Assembly: GCF_037658235.1 (NCBI RefSeq)
Contig: NZ_JBBJLN010000001.1
Location: 310,001 to 374,000, forward strand
Direction: 5' to 3'
Length of the DNA stretch: 64,000 nt
DNA from: Yunchengibacter salinarum
GTDB lineage: Bacteria > Pseudomonadota > Alphaproteobacteria > Sphingomonadales > Kordiimonadaceae
Shown: positions 32,995 through 40,731 of the stretch, in pieces
How positions within the stretch are numbered: position 1 is the stretch's first letter
How the letters are laid out: every line of letters begins with the position of its first letter
The notes under the pieces: generated by a model
What the model saw: the letters and a program-made list of their open reading frames with translations, nothing else
Told to the model about the DNA's origin: nothing
The model's database searches: none
Translations under genes and position numbers: made by a program

Positions 32995-34727
32995 TCTTCG
33001 ACCCCGCCAACGGACTGATCCTGCTGGTGGCCGCCGCGCTCGGCTGGCTTCTGTTGGAACGTGCCCTGCTCTATATGACCTATTTCCAGCAGGAGGAATA
33101 CGACACGCCGCGTTTTCTGGGCTGGATGTGGCGCGCCCGCGCCGTGGACAGCCGCACCACGCTGGCGCTGCTGACACTGGCGGCAATGGACGGGCTGGTC
33201 TTTCTGGCGCTGAAACAGCACCCCACCCCCTTTACCCTGGCACTGGCCGCCGTGATCCCGGCGCTGGCCGCCCATCAGGAACGGGCGCGCCGCCGCGGCC
33301 ACAAGAAACCGCTGGCGCTGACCCAAAGGGTGCGGCGCATTCTGGGCGTTCATGCAGGGCTGATGCTGGCGCTGGTGGCAACGGCCTATCCGCTGGTATT
33401 GCAGGCCCCCACCGGCACCCGGCTGGATCTGGACCTGAGCGCGCTCACCATGGCGCAGGCACGCTATGACTGGCGCGGGCTGGCGCTGATCGCGCTGATG
33501 GTGGCGCTCATCCAGCTAACACCGCTGATGCTGGTGGTGGCCAATCGGGCGCTGGCCCCGCTGGAAGCCCACATCAGGGCCGGGTTCCGGCGGGAAGCCG
33601 AGGACCGGCTGGCCCGGCTCAACCCCACCGTGATCGGCATTACGGGGTCGTTCGGCAAGACCTCCACCAAGCATATCCTCGCCCATATCCTGTCCAGCGC
33701 CGCGCCCACGCTGGCCACACCCGGCAGCGTCAATACGGATATGGGGATCACCCGCATCATCCGCGAAAAGCTGACCGGCGAGCACCGCTATTTCATCGTG
33801 GAAATGGGCGCCTATGGCCCCGGCTCCATCGCCCGGCTGTGCCGCCTGACGCCGCCGGATACGGGCATTATCACCGCCGTGGGACCGGCCCATTATGAGC
33901 GCTTCAAAACGCTGGACGCGGTGGCCCGCACCAAGTTCGAGCTGGCGGAGGCCGTGTTCCAGAGCGGTGGCCGCATGGTGGTGAACCGATCCGGCATCCC
34001 GGCGGATCTGCTGGAAGACCGGCTGGACCAGGTGCGCGGCGATTATGTGATGGTGGCCATCGGCCCGGACGAGGGCGGCGCCCATGTGACGCTCACGGAC
34101 CATCATATGACGCCCGACGGGCTCAACCTGACCCTTATCGAAAAAGCGGGCACCTTTGACACGGATGGCGCCACCCACACCCTGACCCTGCCGCTCTTTG
34201 GCAGCCATCAGGCGGGCAATGCGGCAGCGGCCATTGCGCTGGCGCGGTCACTGGGGATGCCCATGGCCGCCATCAAGGCCGCGATCGCCGATATGCCCCA
34301 GATCAACCACCGGCTGGCGGTCATTCGCGCGGCGGGCCAGCCCACCATCATCGACGACGCCTATAACAGCAATCCGGTGGGCTTCGAGCAGGCGCTCACC
34401 GTATTGGACTTTCTGGCCCACCACAGTGGCGGGCGCCGCATCCTGATCACGCCGGGCATGGTGGAACTGGGCGCCCGGCATGACGAGGACCACGCCCGGC
34501 TGGGCCACTTCGCGGCGGGCAAGGTGGATCTGGCGCTGGTGGTAACACCCCAGCGCATTCCCAGCTTTGTGGACGCGCTGAAGGCCGCCTCGGGCGGGGC
34601 CACCGTGCTCACATTCGATCGCCAGCAGGAAGCGGAAAGCTGGGCCGCGAACCAGTGGCGGCCCGAAGACGTGGTGCTGTTCGAAAACAATCTGCCGGAC
34701 CTGTTTGAGAGCCGACTCTCGCTATAG
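32991..34727 (+). CDS. Membrane-anchored MurF-like Mur ligase
   Basis: The C-terminal two thirds of this 578-residue protein are a Mur ligase closest to MurF. The P-loop is GITGSFGKTST (216-226), and EMGAYGPGSI (271-280), VGPAHYERF (298-306), the ARTKFELAE lysine (K315) and DDAYNSNP (455-462) follow. In place of the MurF N-terminal domain that binds UDP-MurNAc-tripeptide, residues 1-190 hold about five membrane segments (near 7-29, 57-75, 80-95, 119-138 and 164-184) with a conserved-looking YFQQEEYDTPRFLGW loop. The reaction should be ATP-dependent amide bond formation, probably on a membrane-bound or lipid-linked acceptor rather than a UDP-sugar. It is coupled to the hydrolase by an ATGA overlap and is probably the last step of the Ddl-like/hydrolase/MurF-like pathway. 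Confidence 0.85.
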   Translation: MIFDPANGLILLVAAALGWLLLERALLYMTYFQQEEYDTPRFLGWMWRARAVDSRTTLALLTLAAMDGLVFLALKQHPTPFTLALAAVIPALAAHQERARRRGHKKPLALTQRVRRILGVHAGLMLALVATAYPLVLQAPTGTRLDLDLSALTMAQARYDWRGLALIALMVALIQLTPLMLVVANRALAPLEAHIRAGFRREAEDRLARLNPTVIGITGSFGKTSTKHILAHILSSAAPTLATPGSVNTDMGITRIIREKLTGEHRYFIVEMGAYGPGSIARLCRLTPPDTGIITAVGPAHYERFKTLDAVARTKFELAEAVFQSGGRMVVNRSGIPADLLEDRLDQVRGDYVMVAIGPDEGGAHVTLTDHHMTPDGLNLTLIEKAGTFDTDGATHTLTLPLFGSHQAGNAAAAIALARSLGMPMAAIKAAIADMPQINHRLAVIRAAGQPTIIDDAYNSNPVGFEQALTVLDFLAHHSGGRRILITPGMVELGARHDEDHARLGHFAAGKVDLALVVTPQRIPSFVDALKAASGGATVLTFDRQQEAESWAANQWRPEDVVLFENNLPDLFESRLSL

Positions 34728-34760
34728 GGCGTGGGATGGCAACCGCGCCCCTTTGCCCTG

Positions 34761-35621
34761 TTAATCAGGGTCCGGTTGATCCGGCGCGGGCGCTTCCGGG
34801 TCCACTTGGCCCGCCGCCTCTTCCTTTGGAAGATCAAGGTCCATCACCTCGATGGTGCGGCGGGCGATCTCGGCCTCCTCACTGTCCGGCGCCTGCTGGA
34901 TAACCCTCACGAACGCCCGGCGCGCTTCCGCCAACCGGTCCTGCGCACGGCGCAGATTGCCCAGTTCCAGCAATCCATCCACCCGTTCGGGAAAGGCATC
35001 CCGGTAGCGGGACAGAATGTCCGCCGCCTCGTTCAGCCGGCCAGTCTGGCGCGCGGCGGATGCCAGAAGGGCGAGAGCGGGCGTGTCCTTACGCATCCCG
35101 TCCAATGCTTCCTTCAGAGTGTCATAGGCGGCCTCCATGTCCCCGTCCGCCGCATGGATGCGACCCTGATCCACCAACAGACTGCGATGCAGCGCCGTTC
35201 CCGATTCCACCAGCGACAGCGCCTGACCGATCGCCTGATAGGCGCGGACAATCTCCGACGCCATCAGCCAGGCATTGGCCGCCTGGCCCAGCATGTCCGC
35301 CAGCGCCCGCCCCGTGGCGGTGACCCGGCGGCCATCCACCAGCGGCATGTCCTTGCCGGTGCGCATGTCTTCCACCAGGCTTTCCAGCCTGACCGCCGAT
35401 TCGGCATATTCGCCCAGCTCATACAGGCCCACCGCCTCGCAGTGGCGCGCGGGCACGCCGCCGCCATCCGCCTGCCAGGCCAGCGCCATGTTGATCCCCG
35501 CATCGGGGCTGCCCATCGCCTTGTTCATGCACTGGTCATAGCGCGCCCGGCCCGGGCGCTCGGCCACCGCATCAACGCCAAGCGCAAGAACACAACAGGC
35601 TGTCAGCATCAATCGGATCAT
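34761..35621 (-). CDS. Secreted TPR-like protein
   Basis: The 286-residue protein begins with a signal peptide (MIRLMLTACCVLALGVDA, cleavage near AVAER). Several 34-residue helical repeats of TPR type follow, recognisable from LLVDQGRIHAADGDMEAAYD, LALLASAARQTGRLNEAADI and LLELGNLRRAQDRLAEARRA. The C-terminal tail is Pro/Glu/Asp-rich. TPR arrays mediate protein contacts, so a periplasmic scaffold or adaptor role is likely, partner unknown. I chose the ATG at 35621 because it places the signal peptide at the N-terminus; the upstream frame extension is not signal-like. Confidence 0.8.
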   Translation of the reverse strand: MIRLMLTACCVLALGVDAVAERPGRARYDQCMNKAMGSPDAGINMALAWQADGGGVPARHCEAVGLYELGEYAESAVRLESLVEDMRTGKDMPLVDGRRVTATGRALADMLGQAANAWLMASEIVRAYQAIGQALSLVESGTALHRSLLVDQGRIHAADGDMEAAYDTLKEALDGMRKDTPALALLASAARQTGRLNEAADILSRYRDAFPERVDGLLELGNLRRAQDRLAEARRAFVRVIQQAPDSEEAEIARRTIEVMDLDLPKEEAAGQVDPEAPAPDQPDPD

Positions 35622-35730
35622 GGTGAACGCACTCCTTCGACAGGGACCGCCTTGATTCGCCATCGGCATCGCCCCATTGTCGCAACTGGCATGGCCATTT
35701 CGGGGCAGTGGAAATTTAAGCGGAGACAGC

Positions 35731-36672
35731 ATGACGGACACCCATCTTCTTGTGTTCGGTCCCGGCTACAGTGCCCGGGCCGTCATGGCAAGGGCCCGCG
35801 CGGCGGGATGGCGGATCAGCGCCACTGCCCGCACGACAGACAAGGCGGAAGCCCTGGCCGATATGGGCGTTACGCCGATCCCGTTCCAGGCGGGCACCCC
35901 CTTCGCCCCGCCGAAACAACCGGTGACCCATGTGCTCGCCAGCCTTGCCCCAAGCGCCGACCGGTCGGCGGAAGACCCGGTGCTGGCGCAGGCGGAAACC
36001 TGGCTGAGGGGTGAAGAAACACTGGTCTGGGCGGGCTATCTGTCCAGCACCAATATATATGGCGACCATGACGGCGCCTGGGTGGATGAAACCACGCCCC
36101 CCGCCCCCACGCTGGATCGCGGGCTGGACCGGCTGCGCGCGGAAACGGCCTGGCGGAGGCTGGCCGGGCCGGGCCGGGTGGTGGATGTTTTCCGCCTGGC
36201 GGGGATTTACGGGCCGGGTCGCAACGCGGCGCGCAGCCTGCGACTCGGCAGGGCGCGGCGCGTGATCAAGCCGGGTCAGGTGTTCAGCCGCATCCATGTG
36301 GACGATATCGGCGATGCGGTGATGCGGGCGATGGGTCAGGCGCTGGCATTTTCAAAGCCGCCAGGGGGGCTGGAAACCGACGGCGCCCGGCTGTTCAATC
36401 TGGCGGACGATATGCCCGCCCCGCCTCAGGACCTGATAACGCAGGCCGCCCACTGGATGGGAATCACCCCGCCACCGGAGCAGGACTTCGACACCGCCGA
36501 CCTGCCCCCCATGGCAGCCAGCTTCTATGCTGACTGCAAGCGTGTGCAAAACAGGCGCGCGAAAGACATTCTGGGGTGGCAACCGCTATGGCCTGACTGG
36601 CAGAGCGGGCTGAAGCCACTGGCCGCGGCGGAAAAGGCGGTGCTGGCCATGGGACGGCACGGGGGCGCCTGA
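35731..36672 (+). CDS. NAD-dependent epimerase/dehydratase-like SDR protein
   Basis: The 313-residue protein is an extended SDR of the YeeZ type. It has an N-terminal nucleotide-binding motif (LLVFGPGYSARAVMARA, a GxGYxA variant), the segment GYLSSTNIYGDHDGAWVDE, where the usual catalytic SxxxVYG/Yxxx pattern is altered, and RIHVDDIGDAV later on. The substrate is unknown. The ATG at 35731 follows AAGCGGAGA. The upstream neighbour is divergent and the downstream one convergent, so it is its own unit. Confidence 0.82.
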   Translation: MTDTHLLVFGPGYSARAVMARARAAGWRISATARTTDKAEALADMGVTPIPFQAGTPFAPPKQPVTHVLASLAPSADRSAEDPVLAQAETWLRGEETLVWAGYLSSTNIYGDHDGAWVDETTPPAPTLDRGLDRLRAETAWRRLAGPGRVVDVFRLAGIYGPGRNAARSLRLGRARRVIKPGQVFSRIHVDDIGDAVMRAMGQALAFSKPPGGLETDGARLFNLADDMPAPPQDLITQAAHWMGITPPPEQDFDTADLPPMAASFYADCKRVQNRRAKDILGWQPLWPDWQSGLKPLAAAEKAVLAMGRHGGA

Positions 36673-36697
36673 CGGAATCCACCCGACACGCCTCGAA

Positions 36698-37216
36698 TCA
36701 GGCCATGGCGTCCACATCCTCCACCGACATGGTGCCGGGAATGATGAAGATGGGGCAGGGCATCTGAGCAATATTGTGATGGGTGAAATAATCCACCAGC
36801 GGGCCGGGGTCGCCTTCCGTACCCGCCCCCAGCGCAAGGCCGAAAATATCCGGCGCCTCCCCCAGATATTTCAGCAGTTCTTCCCGCGGGTCTCCTTCCC
36901 GGATGACCAGTTCGGGCTGAACGGAATAACGGGATTCCAGCTTCTCCGCCTCGTCCCGGAGCATGATATCCGCTTCTTCCCAGGCTTCTTCGCGCATCCG
37001 GTTGGCCACCGCCATCCAGTGCTGAAACTCCCCCGGACGGATGCAATGGAACAAGACCAGTTCCCCGCCGGTAATGTGCGAAGCCCGCGCCGCGGCGAAC
37101 CGGATGGCCACCCTTGATTCAGGCGAGCCATCCACCACGGCGACGATTTTCCGCACCCGTTTGGGCACCGGCTGCAATGGCGGGTGGATATCCCCGGTCT
37201 GGTCGGGTTCAGTCAT
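36698..37216 (-). CDS. Universal stress protein family
   Basis: The 172-residue protein contains one Usp domain: KIVAVVDGSPESRVAIRFAA at the N-terminal strand and helix, and LGAGTEGDPGPLVDYFTHHN near the end. The G-2x-G-9x-G(S/T) ATP signature is imperfect: LALGAGTEGDPGPL lacks the final GS. It is more likely of the UspA-like type without strong ATP binding. Such proteins accumulate in starvation or oxidative stress. I chose the ATG at 37216 (MTEPDQTGDIHP). It lies 68 nt downstream of the DUF2333 gene stop on the same strand. Confidence 0.85.
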   Translation of the reverse strand: MTEPDQTGDIHPPLQPVPKRVRKIVAVVDGSPESRVAIRFAAARASHITGGELVLFHCIRPGEFQHWMAVANRMREEAWEEADIMLRDEAEKLESRYSVQPELVIREGDPREELLKYLGEAPDIFGLALGAGTEGDPGPLVDYFTHHNIAQMPCPIFIIPGTMSVEDVDAMA

Positions 37217-37284
37217 GGCGTCTCCCCCTCGGATCGCGGTCAGCGTGACACCGCCGGGGGCCGATGACAAGATTGACGTTCCCG

Positions 37285-38307
37285 TTATTTCAACAGGACA
37301 TTGGTGACCTCACGCATCTGAGTTCGGGCACGCAGAAGATAAAAACCCTGCATGGCCAGATGGTTGGCTAGAACGCCCGCCACCGCGCCATTGGTCACCA
37401 CAAGGGGATCGAGCCGCGCCGCCGCGCTCAGGGAGGCGATCAGCTCATCGAACAACTGCACCAGATCCCTGTCTTCGAGAATTTCCCGGAAATCCTTTTT
37501 CAGCGCTTTCAGAACCATCGTATAGGCATAGACCTGCCCCTTGGTCCGGTAAAACAGATCGTCGGCGCCGGTGTCCGGCAGGAAGCCGCCCCCATGACCG
37601 GCGATATATTCATCCAGCGCCGCGCTGGATGAGCCAAGGTCCAGCGCCACCCGGTCCAGCGTGGCCAGCAGATTGTCCGCCCGGCGATCAAAAACCGCAT
37701 CCCCCTTGCCCAGCCGGGCATTATAGGCGCGCAACTGGCGGGCGGCTTCCCGGTAATAGCTGTCCGCCGGGGTGGTGGGCAAAAGCGAGGTGGAAAAATT
37801 GATGATCCAGCGATCCGCTTCCTTTGACAGGTTCCCGGCAGCCTGTTCCAGGTCCGCGTCCTCCGCGCTGGAGCCGCGCCGCCGCCCCAACTGGTCCCGC
37901 AACTCAAACACGAAGCGGGACAGCGCCCCCATCATGCCGCGCTGAAAATTGGGGGTATTGTCCAGCCACCAGCCGGGCAGGATCATGGGATCATTGGGCA
38001 GCCAGTTATGGTCGCGGGTCTCCCGCTCCACCAGACGGGCGGTCATGGCCACCACATGGGCGCCACCCCCGACCGGTTCGGGCGCCATGTCCAGCGTATC
38101 ATCGATCCGGTGGGCAATGGGCATACCGATCAGAATATAGAGCACAAAGGCCACCGGCAGGCCCAGCACCAGCTTGCGCCAGGTGCTTCCCGCCACGCCG
38201 CCCAGCGCCGCCGCCGCCCGCCGCCAGAGCCAGCGCATCCCCGCCACGATGCGGCGACCCGCACCGCGCAGCTTTTCCGCAATCCACAGCATCAGTTCCT
38301 TGATCAT
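37285..38307 (-). CDS. DUF2333 family membrane-anchored protein
   Basis: The 340-residue protein matches DUF2333. A basic N-terminal helix precedes one membrane segment at about residues 46-64 (KLVLGLPVAFVLYILIGMPI). A periplasmic helical domain follows, with HNWLPNDPMILPGWWLDNTPN and an RGMMGALSRFVFELRDQLGR stretch. The function is unknown; it is widespread in proteobacteria. I chose the ATG at 38307 (MIKELMLWIAEKLRG). It may be co-transcribed with the downstream universal stress protein gene. Confidence 0.88.
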   Translation of the reverse strand: MIKELMLWIAEKLRGAGRRIVAGMRWLWRRAAAALGGVAGSTWRKLVLGLPVAFVLYILIGMPIAHRIDDTLDMAPEPVGGGAHVVAMTARLVERETRDHNWLPNDPMILPGWWLDNTPNFQRGMMGALSRFVFELRDQLGRRRGSSAEDADLEQAAGNLSKEADRWIINFSTSLLPTTPADSYYREAARQLRAYNARLGKGDAVFDRRADNLLATLDRVALDLGSSSAALDEYIAGHGGGFLPDTGADDLFYRTKGQVYAYTMVLKALKKDFREILEDRDLVQLFDELIASLSAAARLDPLVVTNGAVAGVLANHLAMQGFYLLRARTQMREVTNVLLK

Positions 38308-38493
38308 CCGAGACCGCCCCCATTTACCGGCGCATCGTTTGCCCGCGTGAAGATGCCTGTCCCTTCTTTGTCGGGGTACGGCGCCCTTAATGCAAGGACA
38401 GCATGGACATTCAGCACAATTCAGCCCCGGTTCATGCCCTTGGTGCATGGTGAAAAGGCATGATAGGGCTATGCCCTGTCCGGGTGTCGGCCC

Positions 38494-38526
38494 TGATCCG
38501 AAATTGTGATCCGAAATTGTGATCCG
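38494..38526 (+). repeat. 2.5 tandem copies of a 13-bp repeat
   Basis: GATCCGAAATTGT occurs at 38495-38507 and 38508-38520, followed by a third partial copy GATCCG at 38521-38526; each is preceded by T, giving three TGATCC motifs 13 bp apart. The block lies in the gap between the divergent DUF2333 and DUF6491-like genes. The rest of that gap (38308-38493 and 38527-38647) shows nothing I can name. Confidence 0.6.
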
Positions 38527-38647
38527 CGCCCGCCAACAAACCGGCCCCGCAGTGTGAAAGGTTGCGCCCGTGCACCCTCATCCCCGAACCATGGCTGAAG
38601 CCCCCTGCCACCCGGCCCCCGACAGGAAAACGGGGCTGACCGGGCGC

Positions 38648-39055
38648 ATGAAGGGCGCCGTGATATCCGGTATGATAATGGCCGGTGCGCTGGCGCTGTC
38701 CACCCCCCCGGCTTCGGCACAGACACACAACGAACAAACCGAAAACCGCATCGTCACACAGGAAATAGACTGCCTGCGCGTCAGCCGCATTCGCAGTTAC
38801 AGCATTGAATCCACCCGCCTGGTGCGGCTGGCACTCAATCACGGGCAGGACGGGCTGATGCAGGTGGGGTCGCATTGCGGCGATCTGGCGTTTCACGGCT
38901 ATTTCAGCTTCATCCCGCGCAATGGCCGCCTGTGCCGTCGATTCGATTCGATTCAGACCCGATCCGGCCACCGCTGCGAGATCGAGCGCCTGATGCTGGT
39001 GCCGGAAGGGGCATCGGTTCCAGAAAGCCTTCGCGACCCGCCACCCGACGGGTAA
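38648..39055 (+). CDS. Secreted DUF6491-like protein
   Basis: This 135-residue protein has a Sec signal peptide (MKGAVISGMIMAGALALS, cleavage near PASAQ). The mature domain follows the DUF6491 pattern: a cysteine before the first strand (IDCLRVSRIRSYSIES), a GSHCGDL turn, and a final RFDSIQTRSGHRCEIERLML block, with four cysteines able to pair. The function is unknown; it should be periplasmic. Upstream GTG (38570) and ATG (38591) starts are in frame, but only the ATG at 38648 puts the signal peptide first. The tandem repeats at 38494-38526 lie upstream. Confidence 0.65.
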   Translation: MKGAVISGMIMAGALALSTPPASAQTHNEQTENRIVTQEIDCLRVSRIRSYSIESTRLVRLALNHGQDGLMQVGSHCGDLAFHGYFSFIPRNGRLCRRFDSIQTRSGHRCEIERLMLVPEGASVPESLRDPPPDG

Positions 39056-39152
39056 CGCGACAAAAAGAACCGATCCTGCCGCGATGCTTGTCACCATCGG
39101 GCCCACATGCCAAAACATGCCATCGGATAAACAAGATGACGAGACGGGCAGC

Positions 39153-39539
39153 ATGACAGGACCAGCCTTTGACAGCCGTGGCCATGCCTTCAAGGTTTTG
39201 ACCCTGGCACAATGGCGGGATCTGCGCGAACGGGGCAGCTTTTCCGGCAGCCCGGTGGACGTGCGCGACGGCTATATTCACCTGTCGAGCCGGGAACAGC
39301 TTGGCGCCACGCTGGAAAAGCATTTCAAGGGCAGCGGCCCTTTGATCCTGGCCGCCGTGAATCTGGGCCGGCTTGGCGATGCCCCGCTCCGGTTCGAGCC
39401 CGCGCGCGGCGGGGATCTGTTTCCCCACCTTTACGGCCCGCTGCCGCTCGGTGCCATTTCCGCGCACTGGACACTGGACCCCCCGGATCATGCCCTGCCC
39501 CCCGATCTGCCCCATAGCACCTCCGAGGGGGCGTCGTGA
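39153..39539 (+). CDS. DUF952 family protein
   Basis: The 128-residue protein matches DUF952 (FKVLTLAQWRDLRERGSFSG, DVRDGYIHLSSREQLGATLEKHF, and the ending DLFPHLYGPLPLGAI). The structure of this family resembles an ADP-ribosyltransferase-like fold, but no activity is established. Starts at 39153 and 39117 are both possible; 39153 is closer to the conserved domain. Its stop overlaps the pyrD start as GTGA, so the two are co-translated, an arrangement seen in other alphaproteobacteria. Confidence 0.85.
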   Translation: MTGPAFDSRGHAFKVLTLAQWRDLRERGSFSGSPVDVRDGYIHLSSREQLGATLEKHFKGSGPLILAAVNLGRLGDAPLRFEPARGGDLFPHLYGPLPLGAISAHWTLDPPDHALPPDLPHSTSEGAS

Positions 39540-40648
39540 TCTTTGAAGCCATGCGGCCCCTTTTGCACCGGATGGACCCGGAAAGGGCGCACGCGCTGAC
39601 CGCGTTCGGGCTGTCGCTGGCGCACAGGCTGAGCATTTCCGCCAACCCGGACCCGTTTTCCGACGATCCCCGGCTGGGCATCTCCGTCTTTGGGCTGGAT
39701 TTCCCGAACCCCATCGGCATGGCTGCCGGGTTTGACAAGAATGCCACCCTGATCGCGCCCCTTCTGGCCATGGGGTTCGGATTCGTGGAAGCAGGCACGG
39801 TGACCCTGTTCGCCCAGCCAGGAAACGACCGGCCCCGCATGTTCCGCCTCAAGCGGGATGAGGCGGTGATCAATCGGCTGGGCTTCAACAATCATGGCGC
39901 CGAGGAAGCGGCCCATCGGCTGGAAAAGCTGGAAAAACGGCATCTGGCCGGGCCCGTGGGCATCAATATGGGCGTCAACAAGGACTCCCGGAATCGTCAG
40001 CACGATTATGAGCGCATTTTCGAGCGGCTCTATGGTCTGGCCGACTATGCCACCATCAATATTTCCAGCCCCAACACGCCGGGGCTGCGGGATCTGCAAA
40101 GCCAGGACGCATTGCGGCGCCTGGTGGCGGGGCTGGATGGTGTGCGGGCGCGGCGGAAAACACAGGGCGCAAAGGCCATGCCCCTGCTGATCAAGGTGGC
40201 CCCGGACCTGACCATGACCGACGTGGACGACATCGCCACCATCGCCCTTGAAGGCGGCGTGGACGGGCTGATCATATCCAACACCACCATCACCCGACCC
40301 ACCGGGCTGACCAGCGACAAAGCATCGGAACGGGGCGGCCTGTCCGGCAAGCCACTCATGCCCCTGTCCACCAAGATGCTGGCGGAATTCTATCGGCGGC
40401 TGGACAATCGGCTGCCCCTGATCGGGGTGGGCGGCATTGCCAGCGGCGCGGATGCCTATGAAAAAATCCGCCACGGCGCCAGCCTGATTCAGCTATATAC
40501 CGCCCTGATCTATCAGGGGCCGCGGCTGATTTCCCATATCAAGGCGGATCTGGTGGCGTGCATGGAAGCGGATAAATTCACCCGCCTGCGGGATGTGGTG
40601 GGCACGGCGCTGAACGATAGCGAAAGCAGCACCTATCTGTCCCAATAA
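39536..40648 (+). CDS. pyrD: Dihydroorotate dehydrogenase (quinone), class 2
   Basis: PyrD oxidises dihydroorotate to orotate in pyrimidine synthesis and passes electrons to quinone at the inner membrane. The 370 residues include the N-terminal membrane-contacting helices (LLHRMDPERAHALTAFGLSL), the FMN-binding GMAAGFDKNA, FNNHGAEEAAHRL, and ISSPNTPGLRDLQ with the catalytic serine that marks class 2. GGIASGADAYEKIRHGASLIQ follows near the C-terminus. The start is GTG at 39536, overlapping the DUF952 stop. It converges on the SprA-related gene. Confidence 0.96.
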   Translation: MIFEAMRPLLHRMDPERAHALTAFGLSLAHRLSISANPDPFSDDPRLGISVFGLDFPNPIGMAAGFDKNATLIAPLLAMGFGFVEAGTVTLFAQPGNDRPRMFRLKRDEAVINRLGFNNHGAEEAAHRLEKLEKRHLAGPVGINMGVNKDSRNRQHDYERIFERLYGLADYATINISSPNTPGLRDLQSQDALRRLVAGLDGVRARRKTQGAKAMPLLIKVAPDLTMTDVDDIATIALEGGVDGLIISNTTITRPTGLTSDKASERGGLSGKPLMPLSTKMLAEFYRRLDNRLPLIGVGGIASGADAYEKIRHGASLIQLYTALIYQGPRLISHIKADLVACMEADKFTRLRDVVGTALNDSESSTYLSQ

Positions 40649-40731
40649 GCCCACTGACCCGGCAGGGTGGCGCCGTTTTGGCGGAAATTCATGACATTTG
40701 ATATGGCTGGAGGTGATCGGCTGACAGCCGG

